From the NCBI GenBank assembly GCA_900763875.1, contig CAAFLX010000020.1, positions 1 to 24,567 of the forward strand: 24,567 nt of DNA. Reading direction: 5' to 3'. The DNA comes from Clostridia bacterium (GTDB lineage: Bacteria; Bacillota; Clostridia; Christensenellales; CAG-917). The position numbers and the translations under genes are program-made. The notes beneath the pieces are model-generated. The model had not been told where the DNA came from. It was given only the letters and a program-made list of their open reading frames with translations, and searched no databases. Numbering within the stretch: the first letter of the stretch is position 1; every line of letters starts with the position of its first letter. This document shows positions 1 through 6,564 of this stretch, piece after piece.

Positions 1-1653
1 CACTGGCATCCTGCCACCTGCGCCCACACCGACGAAAAGAACAATTTTGGCGCGCACGTATGGAACGCGGGCGTTGTCACCAAACCTGCAGACTACGGCG
101 TTGAGGGCGAAAAAACTTTCACCTGCACAACGTGTTCTGCAACAAGAAAGGAAACAATCCCCGCAACCCCGCCAAAGTACAATACGCTCACGTTTGACGG
201 CGGCTTGGATCTTGGCAAAACCTACGACGGAACGCCTGTCGTGCTAAAACCCGAAAACGTCCACTTCAACGGCAACGGCGCACTCACGATAGAATATAAG
301 CTAGAGGACGAGGGCGACAGCTCCTATACCACAACCGCACCAAAGGATGCAGGCGAGTACGTCGTGCGCGCAAGAGTCGCCGCCACGGCAGAGTGGTATG
401 GCATATCAAACACCAAATTGTTTACGATAAAGCATCGCATTCTCACGCTGAGCGAAAGCGTGTATGATAGAAAAGTCGATCAAAACCTCGAAAGCGGCAA
501 GTTCGGTTTGGAGTGCAAAAACGTTGCCGAAGAAACCAACAATGTCGTGACTTGGATCACCGTTGAAGTGCCCGAACAATACCGCCGCGTTGGCATTCAC
601 AATATGCGCGTCGGCGAGTTGACGATTGACAACCCCAACTACGTGTTCGACATCGCCGACGAAACGAACGTTGTCAGATTCACCGTTTGGGACGCTCCCG
701 AATTTTATGCCGGAGTTGAGGATACGTTCACTATTACAGGCAGAGGTACTGTTTTGGCTGTTCAAATTGCCAACGGCACGGTGAATGTAGGCGACCAACT
801 CCACATCAACGAGCTTGGCAAGGTTTTCACCGTAATGGCGATGGAAAAGAGCGGCCAAGCGGTTGAAACGGCAACCGCAGGCGACAAGGTCGGCTTGCTT
901 GCAAAAGTCGAAGAAGTGACGAGAGATGAGGTTAAGCGCGGATATACGATTACAAAGCCCGACACCGTGGTTTCGTATGACAAAGTTACCGCAACTATCA
1001 GAGTGTTGGAAACGAAACCTACCCCGATGCAAAACAATTACAAACCCAACGCACGCTTTATCTTTATAGAAGGCATCGGCGACATACCGTCCACGATTAC
1101 ACTCCCGATAAGTTCGGGCATTATGCCCGGCTACACGCTTGCAGGCGTCACCGTTGATTTCAGAGGAGCAAAAGTTCCCGCTTTCGTAGGACGTAGATTC
1201 TGGCTCATCGAGGGCGGAAAAGCCGTTGCCGAAGGCGTCGTCACCGACGTTGCTCCCAAGACGAGAGTAAACTGCACGGTGAGCGCGCCCGCAGGCAAAA
1301 CCGCATTCATCGAACCCATCCAAGGCGGTGAAAAAACCTTTGCGCTCAACTTGAACAGAAGCAATCTCAGCGAATTCCTTAAAAACGCCAAAGACACCGA
1401 TAATATCGAATTAAAATTTATTAGTGGAGGAAAGGACATCGCAAAATACACTCGCACTCCCGGCACAGGCGAGGGGGTATACAATGAAGTTGGCGGAAAA
1501 ATAGTCGGTTCATATCTCATCGTCGAGTTTTATAAAAACGCTGGATATGGAACCAATCTAACCGGTAATAACGGCGAATGGGTTTTTACAGGCGATGATA
1601 TATATATCGGAATTGGTGCTTTTATTACGCCCGCTCCCGCTTCGGGAACCTGA
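1..1653 (+). CDS. Secreted surface repeat protein, 5'-truncated, with MBG-like repeats and an EF-Tu domain 2/3-like module
   Basis: The frame is open from the first base of the window to a TGA at 1651-1653, so only the C-terminal ~550 residues are present. Domains in order: a Cys/His-rich repeat (nt 1-171, motifs HWHPATCAH and FTCTTCSATRKETIPA) common in clostridial surface proteins; one or two MBG-like beta domains (about nt 175-700, motifs YDGTPV and APKDAGEYVVRA); then a segment (about nt 715-1260) matching EF-Tu domains 2 and 3. Domain 2 motifs are VEDTFTITGRGTV, TAGDKVGLL and VKRGYTITKP; domain 3 motifs are NNYKPNARF and FWLIEGGKAVAEGVVTDV. The C-terminal ~130 residues are unassigned. 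No LPXTG sorting signal or C-terminal membrane segment is visible, so attachment is unclear. Export is inferred from the repeat types; the signal peptide would lie outside the window. Function is unknown, possibly adhesion or matrix binding. Confidence 0.8.
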   Translation, partial: HWHPATCAHTDEKNNFGAHVWNAGVVTKPADYGVEGEKTFTCTTCSATRKETIPATPPKYNTLTFDGGLDLGKTYDGTPVVLKPENVHFNGNGALTIEYKLEDEGDSSYTTTAPKDAGEYVVRARVAATAEWYGISNTKLFTIKHRILTLSESVYDRKVDQNLESGKFGLECKNVAEETNNVVTWITVEVPEQYRRVGIHNMRVGELTIDNPNYVFDIADETNVVRFTVWDAPEFYAGVEDTFTITGRGTVLAVQIANGTVNVGDQLHINELGKVFTVMAMEKSGQAVETATAGDKVGLLAKVEEVTRDEVKRGYTITKPDTVVSYDKVTATIRVLETKPTPMQNNYKPNARFIFIEGIGDIPSTITLPISSGIMPGYTLAGVTVDFRGAKVPAFVGRRFWLIEGGKAVAEGVVTDVAPKTRVNCTVSAPAGKTAFIEPIQGGEKTFALNLNRSNLSEFLKNAKDTDNIELKFISGGKDIAKYTRTPGTGEGVYNEVGGKIVGSYLIVEFYKNAGYGTNLTGNNGEWVFTGDDIYIGIGAFITPAPASGT

Positions 1654-1710
1654 GCGACACTGCAACCATCGTAGCAAAATAACTTAAAAGTTATTATCTG
1701 ATCAAAATAA

Positions 1711-1742
1711 CGGATAAGCGGGCGTAAAACCCCGCTTGTCCG
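1711..1742 (+). terminator. Hairpin downstream of the surface protein gene
   Basis: A 12-bp stem with one G-T wobble (1711-1722 with 1731-1742) encloses an 8-nt loop. It lies 58 nt after the stop codon of the surface protein. Only a weak T-rich run follows (TATCATTT), so it may be an inefficient terminator or an RNA 3'-end stabiliser rather than a full stop. Confidence 0.55.
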
Positions 1743-1771
1743 TATCATTTCCTACAAATATGGAGGTATCA

Positions 1772-1864
1772 ATGAAGAAAAAATCGTTAATTTTTCTTAT
1801 GCTTGCGCTGGCGTTGTCGCTGTGTCTTGCGCTGGTCGCTTGCGGTGATAACAAAGAGTCCTGA
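1772..1864 (+). CDS. 30-residue lipoprotein-signal ORF (mini-lipoprotein or truncated remnant)
   Basis: ATG at 1772 follows a good ribosome binding site (GGAGG, 1762-1766, 5-nt spacer). The product has a textbook lipoprotein signal: MKKK, a hydrophobic core, and the lipobox LVAC with Cys at residue 24. It ends six residues later (GDNKES), so maturation would give only a diacylated heptapeptide. The stop codon at 1862-1864 lies inside the stem of the terminator at 1858-1885. Either this is the 5' stub of a decayed solute-binding-type lipoprotein, or a genuine mini-gene whose cleaved signal or lipopeptide is the product, as with enterococcal pheromones derived from lipoprotein signal peptides. 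The intact signal and ribosome binding site argue for translation; function is unknown. Confidence 0.5.
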   Translation: MKKKSLIFLMLALALSLCLALVACGDNKES

Positions 1865-1885
1865 CGATTGTCAGGGCTTTTTATT
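1858..1885 (+). terminator. Intrinsic terminator overlapping the mini-lipoprotein stop
   Basis: An 8-bp stem (1858-1865 with 1870-1877, one wobble) with loop GATT is followed directly by TTTTTATT. The 5' arm contains the last codons and stop of the mini-lipoprotein ORF, so translating ribosomes would cover the stem. Confidence 0.7.
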
Positions 1886-1984
1886 ATACTCAAATTCAAC
1901 GACTATTTCTTGTTACGACAAAATTACAGGCATATTTGTCAACGAGCCTTTTTATTACATTGTAAAACTTTAATTCCCCCAAAA

Positions 1985-2027
1985 AGCATAAAAAAGAATA
2001 CAAGTTGAGGGGTTCAACTTGTATTCT
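1985..2027 (-). terminator. Terminator of tRNA-Ala
   Basis: A perfect 14-bp stem (1995-2008 with 2014-2027) with a 5-nt loop is followed, read on the minus strand, by a run of T residues. It starts four nucleotides past the encoded CCA end of the tRNA. Confidence 0.85.
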
Positions 2028-2030
2028 GAC

Positions 2031-2106
2031 TGGTGGAGATAAGGGGATTCGAACCCCTGACCTTCGCATTGCGAACGCGACGCTCTACCAACTGAGCCAT
2101 ATCCCC
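2031..2106 (-). tRNA. tRNA-Ala (anticodon CGC)
   Basis: The minus strand folds as a complete cloverleaf: 7-bp acceptor stem, D arm GCTC/GAGC, anticodon loop TTCGCAA, T arm with the GTTCGAATC pattern, discriminator A and an encoded CCA (2031-2033). The anticodon CGC reads GCG alanine codons. The acceptor stem has a G-T pair at position 3-70, the classic alanine identity element, which independently supports the assignment. The gene stands alone, with its own promoter and terminator. Confidence 0.95.
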
Positions 2107-2144
2107 ACGAGAATTTTGCGAAACGGTGCGTTCCTTGCTGTGTT

Positions 2145-2172
2145 ATTATAGCACATAATTTGGTTTTGACAA
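2145..2172 (-). promoter_or_regulatory. Sigma-A promoter of tRNA-Ala
   Basis: Read on the minus strand: TTGTCA (2167-2172), a 16-bp spacer, and TATAAT (2145-2150) preceded by TGC, an extended -10. The leader to the tRNA 5' end is about 30 nt. Confidence 0.8.
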
Positions 2173-2441
2173 TTACTTTTTCGCATTTTTTGCGAGAATG
2201 TGGCAAAAGGCGCGGCAAAAGCGAGGATGGGGACGACAAAAGCGAGTATGAGGGTGGTTGTGGACGGAAAATGAAAAGCATACGATTGGCGAAAGGGTGT
2301 ATTGTGTGTGGCAAAAAGGCGGTAGAGGGGATGCATATTGGCGTGAATTGTGGCGCGGCGGCACAAAAAACATCTTGAAAAACCGCCTGATTGCATATGC
2401 AATTAAAGCGTTCTTTTTTTTGAAAAGCAAAAAATTCACTC

Positions 2442-2470
2442 TTGACGAAAATGAGGGGAAATTGTATAAT
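2442..2470 (+). promoter_or_regulatory. Sigma-A promoter of the clpP-virD4 operon
   Basis: TTGACG (2442-2447), a 17-bp spacer and TATAAT (2465-2470) make a near-consensus promoter. Transcription should begin near 2477, some 210 nt before the ClpP-like start codon, leaving a long untranslated leader. Confidence 0.8.
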
Positions 2471-2476
2471 AATTTT

Positions 2477-2688
2477 ATGGTGTCCGCACCGAATATCGAT
2501 ATTTCAGCATTTTAGACAAATTCCACGCGCACAAGCAAGGAGGGACGGGAGCTTTCTGGGGAGATTTTGTAAATAATACAAAAAACTTGTCTGAAATAAC
2601 TCAAATTTGCAGCATTCAATCAATCCGCTACCCAAGTAGTTTTGGCGGATCTTTTATAATGTAATTAAAAACGGTGAAGGAGGACAAG
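2477..2688 (+). promoter_or_regulatory. Long 5' leader with palindrome and hairpins; unknown control element
   Basis: The leader starts with a perfect 12-bp palindrome (AATATCGATATT, 2492-2503), well placed for an operator. A 12-codon ORF (2477-2515) begins at the predicted transcription start, so if real it would be leaderless. Possible RNA pairings: AGACAA (2514-2519) with TTGTCT (2587-2592), and TCCGC with GCGGA around 2624-2650, the latter followed by CTTTTATA and thus resembling an attenuator. No known riboswitch or T-box signature is recognised. Reading frames across 2160-2515 look non-coding. The ribosome binding site AAGGAGG (2677-2683) serves the next gene. Confidence 0.4.
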
Positions 2689-3258
2689 ATGAAGACCAAA
2701 GAAGAATTTTCCGCGCTTTATTCGCTAAAGCGCAACACTATCAACATTTTTGGCCCTATTGACGACGGTATGGCTGAAATAGTAATTGCAAAAATTCAAT
2801 ACCTCGAAGACAACGGAGCAGATGAAATCATCGTTCAAATCAACAGCCCCGGCGGCAGTGTGGCGGCAGGGCTTGCAATTTACGATACGCTGAATTACAG
2901 CAAGGCGCGTATTGTGACTGTCGGCATAGGTATGTGTGCGAGTATGGGCGCGTTTTTGCTCTCGGCAGGCAGCAGGGGGTATAGAAAAGCAACGGAGAAT
3001 TGCGAAATTTTGATTCACCAGCCTATCGGCGGAGCAAGCGGACAGGCAAGCGACGTCATTATAGCCGCAAAGCATATCGAGCGTATTCGCAAACGTCTGA
3101 ATCAAATCTTGTCGGACAACACGGGCAAGCCGTTGCGCACTATTCAGCACGACACGGACAGAGATAATATTATGACGGCACGAGAGGCTCTGGCATACGG
3201 CCTTATCGACGAAGTGATTCCGTCAAGGAACAAGGCAAAGGAGGATGTGAATGTTTAA
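2689..3258 (+). CDS. ClpP-type serine peptidase, operon-encoded paralogue
   Basis: This 189-residue protein is a ClpP-family peptidase, expected to form barrel-shaped rings that degrade substrates fed by an AAA+ unfoldase. The catalytic triad is intact: Ser85 in GMCASMGAF, His110 in ILIHQP and Asp159 in TDRDN. Spacing equals that of B. subtilis ClpP (98/123/172) with a constant shift of 13. The oxyanion-loop motif SPGGSV and the handle helix are present. The N-terminus is slightly short. I chose ATG 2689 because AAGGAGG lies 5 nt upstream; an in-frame GTG at 2674 would precede that site. The stop overlaps the next start by 8 nt, implying translational coupling. Location beside an AAA-like and a VirD4-like gene, rather than beside tig or clpX, suggests a specialised paralogue, so I withhold the clpP symbol. 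Confidence 0.9.
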   Translation: MKTKEEFSALYSLKRNTINIFGPIDDGMAEIVIAKIQYLEDNGADEIIVQINSPGGSVAAGLAIYDTLNYSKARIVTVGIGMCASMGAFLLSAGSRGYRKATENCEILIHQPIGGASGQASDVIIAAKHIERIRKRLNQILSDNTGKPLRTIQHDTDRDNIMTAREALAYGLIDEVIPSRNKAKEDVNV

Positions 3259-4867
3259 CGTTATTACAGAAACGCTTTTAAGCGATTATTTCAATGTTGA
3301 GCGCATAGTCGGCAAATTTGTTGACAGGGCGGCGACGTTTGCAAAACTTTGCAAGATATGGGGAGTGGGAACTGTGCAAAAAGACAAACTTTTTGCACTT
3401 GCAAGCTCAGCCCCTGTCGAGGAAATTTTGACATATACGGACTACACTAGGTTTAGGCGTATCAAACAATACAACGAGATGACGGGCAATCCGCAATCAT
3501 TTTCCAAGGAAGAGGAAGTCGTCATCTACATAAAAGGCACGGCAATCAAAGATTGCGACAGATGTATGCTCGTTTCGGACGACGAGACGACGCTTTCGTC
3601 AATGCAACTTGCCTTGACGGCGGCGGCGCAACAAGGGGATATATGCGCGCTCAAAGTGCTAGGATTTTTGCAATGCGAAGGTCTTTGCGGATTTTCGGAC
3701 AAGGATTGCGGACTCAAAAATTTGATGAAAGGCGCGCAATGGGCGGATGTACCGTGTGCGGTTATGACGCTATTCTATTCAAAAGAAGACGTCCCCTCGT
3801 CGATTGCGATGCTCAATGCGGCAATCAAAAATATGCCCTTCAAAAGCGAGTTGACAAAGCTCGTCAAATCAAGATACGGCGACGTCGAATGTGTTGACAA
3901 GGATGTCGAATTGACGCTCAAAGCCTTTTCCATGGGCAGGCAGGACAAAGTGACGTACAACGCAATGTACGCACGCTGGGCATTCAGTCCGCTTGTGTCC
4001 ATAAAGGACAAAGAAAAGGTGGTGTTTGCCGAAGATAAAAGCGTGCTTACGCGCGCATGCGATTTGCCGCTTAGGTTGCAATATTCGCACGTTGATTTCG
4101 AGCGTGACAGTCTTGATGCACTGCCTATATGCCGTGAAAAAGACAACGAGGCGATTGCAATCGCGCTCGAGGCGAACGATTTTCGCAACAGCGACGTATA
4201 CAAACCATTGTGCATTTGCACGCCGTCCGAAGCGTTGGGTTCGCTGTACGTTGATGCTTTGCAAAAAATATTCACACAAGAAAACGTCGAAATTATGGAT
4301 TTTTCAGACATCAGCGATCAAGATGCAGAAACCGAGGACGGCAATTTGTTTTTGCGCTATGTAAACGAGGACAAAAACAACGTGCTTATTCTGGTGTTGC
4401 GCGGCGATGTAAACGAAAGGGCATTAAGGCTTGCAAAAAGTTTTTTGGATGGCGAAAAGCGAGGGAAAACCGCCTTGGCACAACCTCCTGTGCGCATAGA
4501 TTTGAGTGCGATTTTGCCCATATGCGTATGCGACAAAACCAACGCCAAAAAACTTGCGCGGCACGTTGACGTTGTGGAAGTGTCTTCAATCACCGCCACC
4601 GAAAAAATGGGAGTTGCAACCAAGCTTCTCGACAAAAAAACACAAGAAAAGCGGCTGTCGGGATTGAGTATCGACGAGGAGGCAATGATTGCGCTCACGG
4701 CTTTGCCCATATCGATGATAGAAAAAGTGCTCGCAAGATTTACGCTTGAAAGAGCGATGAACAAAACAAACAAAAACGTACTCACCGCCGATGCAGTCAA
4801 ACGCTGGAGTGTGAGCAGAGTCAAGTCAAACACGTTTGGATTTGGAGGCAACTATGAAATTGATTGA
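3251..4867 (+). CDS. Protein with Sel1-like repeats and an apparently degenerate AAA+ domain
   Basis: 538 residues; start ATG 3251 with AAGGAGG upstream, overlapping the ClpP-like gene by 8 nt. The N-terminal ~115 residues are unassigned. Residues ~122-176 resemble Sel1/TPR-type helical repeats (AAQQGDICALKVLGFL, then KGAQWADVPCAVMTLFY). The C-terminal ~230 residues follow the layout of a Lon/Clp-like AAA+ module: strand and loop at the Walker A position (CICTPSEALGS, 321-331), strand at the Walker B position (NVLILVLRGD, 377-386), a helix with FLDGEKRGK, a sensor-1-like strand (VRIDLSAILPICVCD, 414-428) and a helical lid. The Walker A lacks the GKT/S lysine and the Walker B lacks the DE pair, so ATP hydrolysis looks unlikely. 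Inference: a pseudo-ATPase adaptor or scaffold for the adjacent ClpP-like peptidase. The AAA+ reading is by eye and needs structural confirmation. Confidence 0.6.
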   Translation: MFNVITETLLSDYFNVERIVGKFVDRAATFAKLCKIWGVGTVQKDKLFALASSAPVEEILTYTDYTRFRRIKQYNEMTGNPQSFSKEEEVVIYIKGTAIKDCDRCMLVSDDETTLSSMQLALTAAAQQGDICALKVLGFLQCEGLCGFSDKDCGLKNLMKGAQWADVPCAVMTLFYSKEDVPSSIAMLNAAIKNMPFKSELTKLVKSRYGDVECVDKDVELTLKAFSMGRQDKVTYNAMYARWAFSPLVSIKDKEKVVFAEDKSVLTRACDLPLRLQYSHVDFERDSLDALPICREKDNEAIAIALEANDFRNSDVYKPLCICTPSEALGSLYVDALQKIFTQENVEIMDFSDISDQDAETEDGNLFLRYVNEDKNNVLILVLRGDVNERALRLAKSFLDGEKRGKTALAQPPVRIDLSAILPICVCDKTNAKKLARHVDVVEVSSITATEKMGVATKLLDKKTQEKRLSGLSIDEEAMIALTALPISMIEKVLARFTLERAMNKTNKNVLTADAVKRWSVSRVKSNTFGFGGNYEID

Positions 4868-6545
4868 GAGCGTCCTTCACGGACACGAGGCAACCAAAAT
4901 AGTGCGTTACGCCGATTTGCCAAAGGATTTTCCGGGGACGGTTGCGTTTGACGATTTGCCGAATATATCTCGACCGGGCGTGTTGAAGATGTGCCGCTAT
5001 GTCGGAGGCAAATTGACGCAAGTGTATTCGCAAAACGAAAACCACGTGGGCGTGATTGCGGCAACCCGTCTTGGCAAAACGACGTCCTATGTCGTGCCGA
5101 CAATATTGTCGTTTGCAAGGCAGAAGACAAAAAAGAGTATGATTATTTCCGACCCCAAAGGGGAGGTGTACAAAAACACGGCAAACGCATTGAGAGAGCA
5201 AGGCTATGATGTCAGACTGTTCAATTTCAGAGACTTTATGCATTCCGAATATTGGAATCCGCTCACAAAAATCTATCGCGCCTTCCACGAGGCTTACGCC
5301 GTCGATTCAACGGTCAAGTCGATTGACACGCCGCAAGGCAGACTACACGAGTACAACGGCGTGACGTACGACAGCATTTCAAAGCTCAAGGAAACCATAC
5401 AAACCGTGCATAAATTGGAACTTGCAAAGGTGGACTATCTCATTGACAATGTTGTGTGTTCGGTGATAAGCGTCACAAAAAAGGACGATCCATACTGGGA
5501 AGAAACCGCACGAGAGGTGCTAAAAGCCTGCATATGGGGGCTGTTGGAGGACTCGCTTGAAAGCAATACGACCAGGACGAGAGTCACTGAGGAAACCTTT
5601 TCGTTCAGCACGATTTTGACGATTACGGACAGCATGGGAGATGACGGGGACGGTTTTGGCGACCACGGGTTTTTCACCTCTCGTCCGCCGACGTCAAAGG
5701 CATTGTCCTATGCAAAACTCAGCCTATTGCACAATGCTCCAAACACCAGAAAGTGTGTGCTGTCCACTTTCAATACGTGCCTCCGTCTTTACAAGGAAAG
5801 CACGGTGCGAATCATCACAAGTTGCAACAGTTTCGAGCTGTCCGAACTTGCCGATGAAACAAAACCCATTGCGGTGTTTATCGACTATCGCGATGAAAAC
5901 AAAGACCACTACAAAATCATCTCGTCGTTTGTGCAAAGTGCCTACACTTACCTCATCGAGTATGCAAACGCCAAGCCACACGGCAAACTTGACGCTCCGT
6001 TTTATTTCATCCTTGACGAATTTGGCAATTTCCCGGAGATTAAGGACTTTGAAACGGTTATATCGGCGTGCGCAGGAAGAAACATATTCTTTATTTTGAT
6101 ATTGCAATCCTATGCGCAGCTCAACAACGTGTACGGCGAAAACGTCGCGGCAATCATACGTGACAACCTCAATATGCACGTTTTTATGGGCAGCAACAAC
6201 CCCGAAACCTTAGAGGTGTTTTCCAAAGAGTGTGGCGAAACAACAAAAATAGCCCCGTTCAGTGCGCTTAACGGCAACGGAGAAAAAATCGATACCTACC
6301 ATATCGAAACAATACCTCTCGTGCCCAAAAGCGCGTTGTCCAATCTCGGCGAGGGGGAGTGTATCATCACCGAGGCAAATTGCGGCTACGTTATGTTCAC
6401 CGAACTGATACGTTTTTTCAAGTGCGACCGTTTTGAGGCAATTCGCGCACAGCAAGACGATTATGTATCCAAAATCAATCCGCTTGACAACAAATATTTT
6501 TTCAAGCCAAAGAGGATAAAGCCGCAGCGTAGATTTGACTTCTAA
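4854..6545 (+). CDS. VirD4/TraG-type (type IV coupling protein) ATPase without visible membrane anchor
   Basis: 563 residues. The protein has the VirD4/TraG core: Walker A AATRLGKTT (residues 69-77, Lys75), the following motif SDPKGEVY, Walker B FYFILDEFG (Asp388, Glu389) and the downstream ILQSYAQL motif with RDN. Such hexameric ATPases bring DNA or protein substrates to type IV secretion channels. The usual N-terminal pair of transmembrane helices is missing: the first 65 residues are hydrophilic. No relaxase, VirB4, VirB6 or other channel gene is visible nearby. ATG 4854 was chosen for its GGAGG at 4844-4848; an in-frame TTG at 4836 would precede this site. The start lies 14 nt inside the preceding gene, implying coupled translation. 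It may be a soluble pump or need a separate anchor. Confidence 0.85.
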   Translation: MKLIESVLHGHEATKIVRYADLPKDFPGTVAFDDLPNISRPGVLKMCRYVGGKLTQVYSQNENHVGVIAATRLGKTTSYVVPTILSFARQKTKKSMIISDPKGEVYKNTANALREQGYDVRLFNFRDFMHSEYWNPLTKIYRAFHEAYAVDSTVKSIDTPQGRLHEYNGVTYDSISKLKETIQTVHKLELAKVDYLIDNVVCSVISVTKKDDPYWEETAREVLKACIWGLLEDSLESNTTRTRVTEETFSFSTILTITDSMGDDGDGFGDHGFFTSRPPTSKALSYAKLSLLHNAPNTRKCVLSTFNTCLRLYKESTVRIITSCNSFELSELADETKPIAVFIDYRDENKDHYKIISSFVQSAYTYLIEYANAKPHGKLDAPFYFILDEFGNFPEIKDFETVISACAGRNIFFILILQSYAQLNNVYGENVAAIIRDNLNMHVFMGSNNPETLEVFSKECGETTKIAPFSALNGNGEKIDTYHIETIPLVPKSALSNLGEGECIITEANCGYVMFTELIRFFKCDRFEAIRAQQDDYVSKINPLDNKYFFKPKRIKPQRRFDF

Positions 6546-6564
6546 CAGTCAACGGAGGAGCAAT

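Noticed and set aside
406..1323. Long minus-strand open frame opposite the surface protein
   Set aside because: Low-complexity translation without motifs; the plus strand carries recognisable domains in a fully open frame. Codon-bias shadow.
2160..2515. Short plus-strand frames between the tRNA and the operon promoter
   Set aside because: No ribosome binding site, unusual composition, and they run through the promoter at 2442-2470.
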